Shown one piece after another: positions 33,797 through 44,896 of a stretch of 64,000 bases of DNA. The position numbers were made by a program, and so were the translations under genes. Position 1 is the first letter of the stretch. Each line of letters begins with the position of its first letter. The notes beneath the pieces were generated by a model that was not told the origin of the DNA, did not search any database, and was given only the letters and a program-made list of their open reading frames with translations. The stretch lies in the NCBI GenBank assembly GCA_015039465.1, contig MU129988.1, positions 319,745 through 383,744 on the forward strand. The letters are read 5' to 3'. Source of the stretch: Phlegmacium glaucopus (lineage: Eukaryota > Basidiomycota > Agaricomycetes > Agaricales > Cortinariaceae).

Positions 33797-36177
33797 TCTC
33801 TGTCCCCCGGGCCGGGATCCAGCCTGAGGACCATTAATCATTGTGAATGAGGATGGCAAGGTGTGTGTGGTTGGGAATTGGAACGATAAATTACTTTATT
33901 ACTTTTTTTGCTTCTAGCAATATTTCCTCATCAGATGAAAAAAAAAGAAAAAGAGGTCATTGAATACACGAGAGAAACGGAGTAGAATATGGAACTGGTT
34001 TCTGCGGACCGTATATCTGCCAAATTCTACTACGCCGTTCAAAGAATTACTAGAAGTCACGTATAACCTCCCTGCATCGACATCCTTTCGCGCTGATCGT
34101 AATCGCATTACGCACCTTCCTGAAGGATCGGGCTTAAGACAGAAAAGAAAGTTGTGTTGACTATCAAGTTAGTGTTAGCGTAGACTGACAAACCGCAATG
34201 AAAATCTTGATGCGAGGTGTTAGGCGGTAATAAATAATCTGAAATACAAGGCGAAAGGGTTGTATTTGAAGGCTCGTGAATTCCTTAATAAATACGAAAG
34301 ATTTTTTTTTTTTATATTATGTCTGCAGGCACTAGTAGTCAACGTCATTGTGTCTTCTCTGTACCACATTACCTGACAAATCATATGCACATTGTGTCTT
34401 GTTGGGGCCCGCCCGGCGGTTTGTCTGTTCCAGATTGGGGTCAATGCTTTGACCTCCGAGTCCGGCAACTATGCTTAAGACACGAGGACGGACACCAAGG
34501 AATGTCCGTCGACAATCGGAGAGGTTTATGGAGAGCTGAGCGGACTTGGCTCTTACTTGGTGCTGCTAGGAACCCTTCTCGATGAAAAAACATGACTTGT
34601 GCGATAAAATCGAAGCATGAGGTTAGAAGACTCGGGCCGAAGTGAAGCCGGCCAACCCAATGATGGTGAGAAGGGATTCTATCGGAATAACTATATTTCG
34701 GCAAATAATTCGTGTGAGAGTATATGGTAAACCAGGGACCGTTGATCAGTTAGAAGATTTCATCGAGGCGAGGCCACACGCCTGGAATGCTCAGCATTAA
34801 AATTTTATTTTACAGCAGCTTTACGGTGGAAGCCACTGGGATAACATCAGACTTATTTGAGGATATTCAGCCGTAGGCCCAGTGACTTAATAATTAACGG
34901 AAAGAAGCAGAACAATGGTGGTTCGCAAGAAAAATAGACTAAAATCTGTAGACTAAGCGAAAGATAAATCTGGTAATTTCGTTTCTAAGTTCCGGGCTTT
35001 CAAGAACTCAACCATTGTCCTTAGACTAGAGCGAAGGAAGCTAATACAGACATGTCGTGCGACATTGGGTGTCGGAGTGACAACAGAGCCTACCTTACTA
35101 CTAAATTCGAGAGACATGAGCTAAGGACAGTGCCAGGTTACAAAACAAATTATTTTTCCGAAGAAGTGAATTTTTGCTTTAGCACAAGTTGTAGATCCAA
35201 TAGGTAATTCAACCAAATTGGAAATTGTGGTCATAGTCCCAAATTTAATGTGATTCCCGCAATCCGATTGTCCGATATGAGCTCACTTGAGGACTGAGCA
35301 ACAAGGGAAGAGCGTCCGGAGTAGCACCCGGAGCCGCAGTTGAGAGCATAGGTATGCGTCATGACATCCCGAACACTCAAATGTGAGCTAGTGAGCCTGA
35401 GGTCAGGGAGAGGCACTGCACCATTCCAACTAGTACAACTCAAATTGGGAGAGAATTAGGCCTCAGACAAGGGTTCGCCTGGTATACATACTTGTAGAAC
35501 ATCATATTAGAACTTTGAATATTGGGCCGGATGCAGGCGCCCACGCCACTATTCCGAGTATGTCAATGCTGCCGGATATGGAGAGAACAAAAACATTTTC
35601 AACCCTGAGGTGGCCACCGATGCAGTGCAAGCCAAGTCCCGTTTTAGGTTTGACCATTGGGCGAACGGCAAAAAGAGTGGCCCGAATATTATAGTAACAT
35701 TAGTGGTCAGCGGATTGTCAGCAGGTTAAAAGGAAAATACCAAAGAATTTGTAATATGTTTTTCGAGTCATTCCGTGGGCGGCGGGGAGTTGCGACTAAG
35801 TCAGAATATTGTTATGTATGCTCATTGGCTGTGCGATGGTTCCTAGAGAGATTTGGCTGATATAACGAACCCGATTGTTAGGAACAGTGGAAAGGCAGTT
35901 GTAGTCGAAGGAAGTGAATTGGGATAGATGTGGTTCCAATAATATGTCACGCCCGGAGAGAGTTGACAACAGAAACCATATTCGGCGGCGATTTGTGGCT
36001 AACTCCATTTCTCGAGATTTTGAAACCCTTGGAAATGGGTTGATCTTCCCCGTGTTTGGGCGTCCGAGCGTAACTATCAAGATCCATTACAATCGCGTCT
36101 ACGTTATTCTTTCTCACCCGTCAACTCTGTGTATTCAACGGCCCCGTTTGGGAGTCAGCTATGCACATTCCAATTGA

Positions 36178-36184
36178 TATAAAA
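36178..36184 (+). promoter_or_regulatory. Strong TATA box upstream of the 31-codon ORF
   Basis: TATAAAAGGGGG begins at 36178, followed about 30 nt later by a pyrimidine-rich CTCATTACTCTCCC likely initiator and a C/A-rich leader without ATG-initiated frames of note until 36313. In fungi such TATAAAA boxes often mark highly or conditionally expressed genes. Confidence 0.6.
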
Positions 36185-36312
36185 GGGGGCCATACCAATC
36201 CTCAAATGACTCCTCATTACTCTCCCAAGCCATTCAAGGGACCTGTCAGCTCAAGCTGCTAAACACACCAAACCAACCACTTACCAGTCACCACTACTCA
36301 TCCTCATTTATC

Positions 36313-36408
36313 ATGAGCAACCAATCGAACGTGAAGTCATCCGGAGGTTCAGGATCGACTACCACTGTTCAAGGGGGGGCGAGCACCAACGGCCCAGTTT
36401 TCTTCTAA
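36313..36408 (+). CDS. Short ORF, 31 aa, Gly/Ser/Thr-rich peptide
   Basis: ATG at 36313 in good context (ATC ATG A), TAA at 36406-36408. The peptide starts MSNQSNVKSSGGSG and ends GASTNGPVFF. It has no signal peptide, cysteine or C-terminal CaaX, so it is not an obvious pheromone precursor. A strong TATA box and clean pyrimidine/CA-rich leader stand about 135 nt upstream, and nothing else downstream explains that promoter. It could also be the first exon of a longer spliced gene, but no convincing donor was found inside. Function unknown. Confidence 0.45.
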   Translation: MSNQSNVKSSGGSGSTTTVQGGASTNGPVFF

Positions 36409-37466
36409 TAACTCTTTGACAATTCCGCGCTGTCACCGTCTTCACCACCCCTCTTACACAACATCACACTTCCTTCGACACTTACTACAACAACAATGCA
36501 CACGACGCTCGCACTCCTTATTCTAGTCCGCGAGTTGTCTCAAGCCATAATATGACTAGCCATTTCTGATGGCAAATTAATCTACATACCTACCCGAGTA
36601 GGTCGTTCCATATGGAGAGGAGAGGCAGTCAGGAGTTATCCAACCAACAAACCATTAGATGCGGACCACGGACGAATCCTGGATATTTATCACCATGTAG
36701 CCCTAGTATCATCCCTACTTTTCGACCTTTCTACCTGTTACCTGCACCACACTGTTTTTTTACGTATTTATATTCCATTTTTCTTAAGTATAATCCTATT
36801 AACATTACTTATGTATCCCGTTATATTTATCTTATATGGTTCTACTAGTATAGTCGAACTTTATGTAAGTAATAAATAGCATGATCTCGTATAAAATCAA
36901 AGATCTTGTGATATTGTGATACTACATACGTTGTTGCAGTACTCGATGATAATGTTAACGTTAAAGACTTGGATATGCCAGCATGATGCAGCCTAATCGT
37001 GAGACGAAGCCTAAAAACGAAGGCGAATTGTTATGTAATAAACCAGCGAGTGACTTCAATAGCAAGGAGAAAATGCTTATGAATGTGGCCCAGTATCCGG
37101 GGTTTTTGAAATGAGTCAAGTTGAGTCAGTCAGCGTGGCTGTGATACTAGGGAATGGAGACAATGGCCGCAGAAAGACATTGCTGACAATGATTTCCTAT
37201 ATGCATCCACAGCAACAACAAAAAAAAAAGTCGTCGTGAGAGCGGAGATGAGATCCGCTGTGCGGTCAAATTCTTCAACGCGAAAGGTCATCCAGGGCCG
37301 CAGTGTTCCTCAGCTGTCAACCATCAAAATAGACAGATAAGACGTCACGGCGACTGGCGGTATAACCAAGGGGTTCAAGTATACTTCTTTCAAACCTAAA
37401 TGGTGATTTCCAGCCAATGTCTTGAATAGTTTCAGGATCGCTATCCAAGTGGATATATAAGCAACG
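36409..37466. other. Intergenic region, no gene seen
   Basis: The 3' side of the short ORF and the 3' flank of the minus-strand hydrolase. It contains an A-run near 37219-37229 and AT-rich words around 36770-36900. No repeat or gene was recognised. Confidence 0.45.
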
Positions 37467-38746
37467 TTATAACTTTCCCTTGATCCCCTCCACCCAGATC
37501 CCGGTCTTGGTCTCTCTCTGATGCCGCACATCCCACCATTGGAGAATAGCGTTAACCACGTCATCCCGGCGGCCCGTAAAATTGTGGTCAGCATCTTCCA
37601 TAAAATGTAGGGTATGAGTTCCGGGGGATCGGCTGCTGAGAGCACGAGCGTAAATCAGCGCATCGTAACTAGTATTAAAATATCAATATTTTTTTCTTCA
37701 ATTAACGAGAGATAACCCACGGCGGTACGGTCTTATCCTGAAGACCATGAATTGTCAGTACGTCAACGGTCGATGGGAAGTGATCCCAGATCAATGAGGT
37801 ATCCCATTCAATAAATTTTTGAACGTCTTCGGGCGCTATTCTAGCCGCAATTTTCCTTCGTGCGACAGTTACGTTCCAAGTGTAGAACCCTTGTTTTGCA
37901 AAGTTCTCTAGCCACATGGTCCCAGCAGGCGACTCTGAGAACATTTTGAACGTTGAGCTACGCGGACTTTTTGAGAATTTTTTTTTTTTCATCACTCACC
38001 AAGAATTTTCTGGAATGCAAAGATTACACGTACGCGTTAACTTCTATTACAAGATGGGTAAGGAGTTAGGCACGTACGGCCATTCTATATCGACCCGAAG
38101 CATTTACGAAAGCCGATACTTTTCGACCATCCTCCGTCGTCGATATCCATCGAAACGCAACGACTGAACCGCGGGAATGGCCCACGAGCAATTCTATGAC
38201 GTATCCATAGGTTTGTTTGAGATAATCAACAACCACTTGGAGGTCCACCATATCCTCATCGAGCGTACCCTGATTCCAAGTACCACCTGTTTCATGATTG
38301 CCACTGAAACGGTAAAAAATCAGCATCATGATTAAGATGGGGCTCGGACAAAACACTGCAGTGAAACGAAACAAAGAGCACTGGTGAGAACTCACCGAAA
38401 GTCGAATCGGAACGAGTCTAAAGGCAATCGGGCGGCAAGAGGTTTCTGAAAAAGATAGTCTTTGTGCCTGAAATAAACGTTTTAATTATGCTTATTCAGG
38501 GCTGTCTTCCCGTTAACGGAGATACTGGAAACATGCTGACCCCATCGTTCCATGGAGAATCTAAAGATGGAGGTAAGCTCATTTGTAATGTTGAACCGTG
38601 GATGCTACGCGTACCAATGCAATCTTACGTCCATGAGTTGATTGGTCGGGAGCCAGCTGTTCCAAGATTCCTACGATTTTGCAGTCAACAGCGGTTGGAT
38701 GCTGTATGAATAACTTTGTTGAGATCCTGTCTGTTGCCATAGCCAT
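37467..38746 (-). CDS. Alpha/beta hydrolase (serine-hydrolase fold) with a 20-nt microexon
   Basis: ATG at 38746 (MAMATDRISTKLFIQHPTAV), reading KIVGILEQLAPDQSTHGRKI-AL, then a 20-nt exon at 38560-38541 encoding ILHGTMG (oxyanion-hole HG), then HKDYLFQKPLAARLPLDSFR, GNHETGGTWNQG, LLVGHSRGSVVAF (nucleophile Ser in GHSRG), VTVARRKIAARIAPEDV, IHGLQDKTVPP (Asp) and HFMEDADHNFTGRR (His), ending EGIKGKL. All catalytic elements are present in the right order for cytosolic S33-like esterases or lipases found in many fungi. At least six introns. The substrate is unknown. The microexon has canonical flanks (TTTAG before, GTCAGC after). Confidence 0.85.
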
Positions 38747-38986
38747 CTAGGATTCCTACGTGTAATCACTGACTCAATGTAAAACCAGAGCCACGTCGTG
38801 ACATGACGGTTGGGTTGAAAGATGTTTGTCTGCTAAGTACACGAAAACCGGTGCAATCAAAGCCGGAACCCCGGTGTTTACTGGCACATGATATGAATAT
38901 GGAAACATTGCTCTGATTTTATGGGGATCGATACTAGTAGTACTAAGCGTACACGCGTACTTCAAAGATGAATGAATCTGACTCAT

Positions 38987-40587
38987 TCATTCTTGGGCGA
39001 CCTTTTTGCCGAGCACAGCATTCTTCACGCTTTTGCCTCCTTTTGACTTGATGATAATCCTTTTCTTCTTTTCGCCAGCGACAGCACTGCGCTTTTGTTT
39101 GATCTCTTCAGTTGAGATTTCCGATTTGATAGACTTGATTTTCTTCAATGGAGCAGTGAGTGCAACCGATGATGAAGATGGCAAGGCAGAGGATGGCAAT
39201 TGCTTTTGAGATTTTCTTTTCTTGGCCTTGGTGTCTTCAGTTGGCTCGGGAATTGATCGTGGCTCTGGTGATACAACATCTTCAGCGGTGACCGGTACCC
39301 TTACTTGTTTATCCTTCTTGGATGTGGAAATAGCTTTTGGCGGTGATGCGACAATTCCCGTGGATTTGGGCTTCTTCGAAGAGGAGACAGCAGAACTAAG
39401 TTTGCTGATCTTAGGAGGCGAAGCGACCTTAACTTTGGTGGTCGATGTACCATCTGCAGCTTTTGATTTCTTCCTCGGCTTTTCAGCCACTTCCTCTTCT
39501 TCATCAGAACTCGAAGCCCGTTTTCTTCCCTTTCTAGATGCCTGCTTCACCTCTACCACCTCTTCCTCATTCTCTTCCTCCGAATCGCTTTCTCCGTCCT
39601 CGGCGTCATTGCCCTTTTTTTCGCCATCTTTTACTTTTAGACCATTCCATCTCCCACCCTCGGTGTCATCCAAAGTACAGGACCAGATAGGTAGGCTGAC
39701 GCTCGAGTTCGTTTTAATCGCAAAATTCTGTATATTGTCCCAACCGCCCTTGAGGGCTTTAACAACAGCTGGAAGCGCTGTCTGAAGATTCTCGAGGATG
39801 TGTGAGGGCGTTTGCGACATTTTGCCTATTTTTATTGACCTATAAAATCATTACTTGACTTCAAGAAAGCGGATAAACGAATGCAGGAAGGGGCACGTAC
39901 GTGCAAGTCCCACGATTTTGGTTCAAATATGTCGAAGAAATGGCGCGCTCAAGTTCGCCCTTTAGGTCTTTGCGGGTTAAGCAAACAGGAATCGGTTGTC
40001 TAGAATTTTGATTAGCCTTGATAATTTTTGAGAAGAGAAATTATACACACTTTTTCGCTTCGAACCACTTAGAGCCCAATAATTTTGGCAACAATGGAAT
40101 AATTCGGTCGTCCGCTAAAAACAGACCGTTTTCCTTGAGAAGCATCCTCCTAGCTTCGTATCCCTTGAACTTCCCCTTCAACTTTTCAAGCCCAACTACT
40201 CTTGAAATGAATTTAATATTGTGTGTCTCGAGAAGGTCCTTATACTGTCGCTGTGGGTCTTTGGTGAGTAGACATACTGAACTTGTTCGTGGGTCGACTA
40301 GAGGATGGACGATGGGACTATCAAATAAAATAAAAATAGGCTCGAATACTATATTATTTTATCTCAAAAACATGCTTTGAAACATACATTTTGACCGGTT
40401 TGAGTTTATGACTAGCTGGAATTTGCTTAACCGTAACGTTCAACCAGATATATTGGTCTTTTCCTGGGAGTAGTTGTGTTTCTTCGAATTTTTCCTTTTT
40501 CTTGAGTTCGTGAGAATGGAGAGCTTCCACAGCCTGACGGCATTGCTTTAGGGAGACATGAGAGTCAATAAGTTCGTCCTTGGACAT
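38987..40587 (-). CDS. Ribosomal L1-domain protein, Utp30/Cic1 (RSL1D1)-like ribosome biogenesis factor
   Basis: Four exons. ATG at 40587 (MSKDELIDSHVSLKQCRQAV). The L1 fold reads DQYIWLNVTVKQIPASHKLK, PIVHPLVDPRTSSVCLLTKD, FISRVVGLEKLKGKFKGYEA, LPKLLGSKWFEAKK, then TSIKIGKMSQTPSHILENLQ (shared by L1 proteins at the second RNA-binding strand), ALKGGWDNIQNFAIKT and SVSLPIWSC. The splice before TSIKIGK uses the TATAG at about 39842. A long Lys/Ser/Glu-rich tail follows, about 200 residues with acidic patches and K-rich motifs (EEEEVAEKPRKK), typical of nucleolar factors. Its likely role is pre-60S or small-subunit processome assembly in the nucleolus. The C-terminal exon alone looks like a separate gene but is not. 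Confidence 0.85.
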
Positions 40588-41941
40588 GATACAGTATCGT
40601 AGATTTGGTAGAATCGACCTCAGTTCATCCAGTGCAAAAAATTATTATTTGGTGTTATTTGGCAAACCTCGAAACTCGAAACAGTAGCAGCCTTTGATTA
40701 GAAACTGTGGCTGCGTTCCCGCTCCGCCACACCAATCCATATTTTTTTCAAACATTCCGCGTCCAAGGGACGTTATTCTACTTGGAAATCACTGAAGCAA
40801 CTGATCCCGGTGGCATTGTTTGATCTTGATCCTCTGCCACGTTTGTTCTCTGATATCTGTCACTTCTAATTCATTTATTCTTGTATTATTGGTTGTATAT
40901 TTACTTACCGAGGATTCTTATTTTTGCGCATCGAGATACTATGCATAACATGATTCAAACGACTCAATTACTCAGACCCTCAGATGTGTCCATTTCGAGA
41001 ATATAAAGCAATCTATCCACCCTCATTCTTGCTTTTGTTCTTGATGGGTTATACTTATAACAGTCGACTCGGTGTGATCTCGGGCCACATATTGCATCAG
41101 GCCAGTTTTGATTGGCTGAAAGCGCTCAACGCTCAACGTTCAACTCTGGTTTGACCGAGGTGCGGGAGTCTTGCGAGAGTGTATATATCTGAGAACCCGG
41201 AACCGCGGGCGGGCTCTTAAATTTAATTGATTGTTACCGTAACCCATCAACAGCGAGGACTCGGACGCGGAACGTGGTCACAACGTGGTCAACTTTGAGC
41301 CTCGACCCTATTGTACTATGTAACAGTATGTAACGTCTTCTTCCTTCCAGATTAGACCCTGCAGTAAGACAGGTGGCGATAGCGCCGATATATATATATC
41401 TACTTCTCGACTATATGTACTAGTAAGTAACGAATGCACAAGAAGCTTCGCCCTCAGATTGCCAACGTGGAATACTATCTTTATAAAAAAATATGAAACA
41501 GTTGATGGCATATAGTATGGCATATACAGCCGCTTCCGAGCAGAAGTGGACGACACGGTGTCACGGACATATATTTTGCCTTCAAATGTTTGTTTTAGTC
41601 GTTCTAACTAAAGCAGGCACATACCTCATTATAGATCCATGCGGTATACATCGTGTGCTTTTGAATCTGAAGGAATTATTGTGTAACGGTATATCCTGTG
41701 TACTTACTGCATGACCGAGACGTCGCTCCCAATTGATTCTCAGGTCTGATCGTCGAAATGCTCATTAGCAACTTAGGTTGCCTACGGTTTGATACATAGG
41801 CGGCAAAGTCAAATAAATGCCGACCCTTGGCTATCAATCATTGAATATCAACACGGAAATTTCCGACTCCGTGCGTCCGCTCGTCGTCCCAAGACAACCC
41901 CAAGCATCGAGCAGAGCGTGGGCAGTGCATTTCAATTCAAC
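40588..41941. other. Divergent intergenic region
   Basis: About 1.35 kb between the L1-domain gene (-) and the M64 gene (+). Short ORFs have no recognisable content. TATATATATAT lies at about 41389-41399 on an AT-rich stretch. It presumably holds both promoters. Confidence 0.5.
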
Positions 41942-44287
41942 ATGCTCGGCCAGAGCATATTCTTAGTCTTGCTTACGGCTTTGACGTTCACCCGAGGTGT
42001 GTCCAATTTCCAATACTTCCATTGTGCACAGGTGTAACTGATGTCTACATCTACCTTTAACCTCGACAGGATATCATTGCCACGCGGAAGGCTTGTCAAG
42101 GCCGTTATACGCCAGCAGAAAATTCCCAGCAAGGCCGGAACCTAAATGTTCATTCAGGCCGTCGAAATGTTTAGAGGGCCAACTAGATGATCTACCAGCC
42201 GGAGAACGGTCAGATGGCATGCAAACACAATTCAGTATAGAGCATACTCAATTAGCTGGAGAGCATGACTTGAAATGCAAGACTGAGCATCCCAAAGTAT
42301 CCAGTCCTCCTCTCGAGGTTGTCCCTCTCTTTGTTTCTGGGCGATCAACAAACCGCGTCGATTTGGTATTCTTTTCTGACGGTTGTGAGTTTGTCATTGA
42401 CAACAGTCTCGCTGGTTTGTCAACTTTATAACTTGGGAGGCAGATGTTGCAGAAGATCGTGATAAATTCATCAAAGATGCAAGACGTTTGGCAGAGGATG
42501 TATCAAGCAATCAGACATTCAATACGGTACAACCATTGTTGAATTTCTGGGCGGCCTTTTCTCCCAGCAAAGAGGTCTGCTCTGATTAAATGATAAATAT
42601 GCTGATGGTACTTTCTAATTGTAATTTCTCGTCGACAGAGTGGGATTGGAGTTGGCGGTGTTCCTAAAGAGCAAGTCAAGAGCCTTCATGAGCGTTATTT
42701 TATGATCTAAGGCTGATTTATTTTGTTTTTAGCACGCCGTTCGGACTCTACCGTGATGGAACAGAACTAAGAGGAGTGTACTACAGCAAGCCAGAGATAG
42801 CGAAAGCTGCTTGTAACTCTTTGGGGAATCAGTGCAACTACCCTATATTGCTAGGTATTCTAGCACCTCACGTCATGCGCCATAAATACTAAGAAAGACA
42901 ATTAACAGGCAACGACCCTCTCTACGGAGGCGAGTTGATCTGTTCAATTCTTTGCAAGCCGATCGAACACTGACTCTGACTTTTAACCAGGACTTGGCGG
43001 AGAATTTACGTGGGTATTTGCTCGTCACGATTCCGAACCATGACCTAAATAATGGATCTTCTTGCAGAGTCATCACTTCATCAATCCTCAATGGCCCTCT
43101 TGTTCTCAGGCACGAGCTAGGCCATTCAATCATTGACGTCGGAGAGGAGTATGACGGTGGCTTTGCCTACTTTGGCGTCAACGCAGGGCATGATCTCTCC
43201 AAACCCATCCCATGGAAGCATTGGCTATCCAACCCACCCAAGTACACGATCGATAAGCCGGCGAACGAAAGTTTGAAGCCACGCGTCGAACGTTCTGTGA
43301 TGCCCATGCAAGTGTACCCATGGACCATGCTGAATACCACTTCTTCATGGTCTATCAAATTTACCTCATCAGGTAGCTACTCTCGGCATGTAGTGAGATT
43401 CTCGTTATCGGGACTCTCGCAGAAAGAAGATCTCCAAGTCGTATTAGATGGTGTTGATCTCGGATGGGTACCTAAACCAGGTATCGGCCTTGATCGATGG
43501 CATTACGACATACACTCTCCCAACGGACTTGCTCCTGGATACCATGAGCTCAATTTCACTCTTGTGAATGAAGATAGACAAGGAATTGCGCAACTATGCA
43601 GTGCTGAAATTCTAGAGTTTGGCAATGAAGACGAGTAAGCTTGGCAAAACCTTCCACCCCATGGGGACTCGATCGGAGATAGCTAACAGAAGATGTGTGG
43701 TACAGGTTCGTTTCGAAACCAGGGGTTTATGGTTTATATCCAACGTTCGTGTGTTCCCAATCCCTTTTTTTTTTGTGTCGCCTTTTTGGATTATTAAAAC
43801 AGGGTCTCTTCACAGATATTCCGATCTCAATGAGACAAGCTACCGTCCTACAAACGAGGACTGTCTCATGCGCGTCGTCACTTCGCCAAATTTTTGCAAA
43901 GTTTGCACCGAGACACTCTGGCTTAATCTACTCGAAAGAGTTGATTTCATCGACGATATCACCGAAAGCTGTGTCCAGCACCATTCCGGTTCAGGCCTGA
44001 CATCACCATCACCCTGGTCCAAAGTGATCGACTTGCACCTTCTTCCCCTCGCACATTTGCGCAAGACACCTGTCAGCGCCGATGAAAGCTACACCATCAC
44101 ATGGAAGAAGGATGGTAATGTCCTGCCACAATTCACCAATAAAACTAGAATCGAAATGGACAATGAGAGTGCATTAGGCGAGTATACTATCGAAGTCAAG
44201 TTTGCAACTGAGGAAATCAGGTTGGAATCCAAGGGATTGAGTTCTGGTACAGATTATACTGTCAACACCGAATGTGGGGAGGCGTAG
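41942..44287 (+). CDS. Secreted M64-family zinc metallopeptidase
   Basis: ATG at 41942; the signal peptide MLGQSIFLVLLTALTFTRG is followed by a cysteine-containing N-terminal domain ending in VDLVFFSDG. Then come DRDKFIKDARRLAEDV, NFWAAFSPSKE, GVP KD TPFGLYRDGTELRG, NDPLYGGLGGEFTVITSS, and the zinc motif HELGHSIIDVGEEYDGG (HExxH plus a downstream Asp/Glu pattern characteristic of M64, the IgA-peptidase family). The C-terminal part carries DLGWVPKPGIGLDRWHYDI, PSNFCKVC-like cysteines (NFCKVC) and a beta-rich end. About 650-700 residues, extracellular. Two introns appear to use GC donors (GCAAGT at about 42670, GCGAGT at about 42930). A fragment of its 3' end is duplicated at 59199-59429. Confidence 0.9.
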
Positions 44288-44896
44288 CTTTTTTCATGTA
44301 ACATATGTTCAAGAGAGGGTCAAAAAAAAAAGGAATTTAACAGCAATTGATCCCAAGATGGGGGTTTGTTAAGCGTGCAGGAATTAATAGTATATACTTA
44401 GTATACTTAAGGGTATTGCTAAAAACGATCCAGAGAAATAAAGGGCCAGAGGCCCCACATGCCCCACATACAGCCGAAAGAAGCGTGAAGGAATGGTATA
44501 GCGTACAACTCGTGATAAACGAATAAAGAGAATACGTTAGAATGATAGGGTAGGGAGTGGTGTAGCACATTGACAACTTGACTGATACGCATATAGCAAG
44601 GAAGATCGAGGAAAGTAGCAAAAAAAAGAGAGTGAGTGCGAGTAGAGCTGTTTCTGGACAAAATGGATCGGAAGGCCAGGGTACTGAGGTGACAATTCGG
44701 CTATAAGAGACGTCAGTATCTTGGCCCCGTAGATATAAGTAGTGAAGAAGTTGTATTGTATTTGATCTCATACATCTCTAAACCCTAGACTATATGATCA
44801 CGACAATACAGGAAATAGAGCTAAACCACCGTCAAGTTAAGTAAAAGTACATCATGTATATCAACGAATTGTTCAATTATTGGCCTGACTTCTTTC
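44288..44896. repeat. 3' flank of M64 gene, part of a dispersed local repeat
   Basis: From 44371 (AAGCGTGCAGGAATTA) to about 44640 this block recurs, in parts, at 47736-47930, 52724-52975 and 59453-59735. Shared words include CACATACAGCCGAAAGAA and TGACTGATACGCATATAGCA. It encodes nothing recognisable. Its presence beside each membrane-protein or CaaX-gene copy marks the duplication units of the array. Confidence 0.7.

Larger units (their letters stand above)
32672..36312. other. Gene-poor region
   Basis: About 3.6 kb without a recognisable gene. One ATG-initiated ORF at 33566-33796 is listed separately. The rest contains poly-A/T tracts (33508, 33940, 34300) and short ORFs without motifs. 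From about 36120 it becomes the promoter of the 31-codon ORF at 36313. Confidence 0.5.

Noticed and set aside
39222..39785. 187-codon plus-strand ORF (rich in Ser, Phe, Leu)
   Set aside because: It lies entirely antisense to the Lys/Ser/Glu-rich last exon of the L1-domain protein, and low-complexity codons explain its length.
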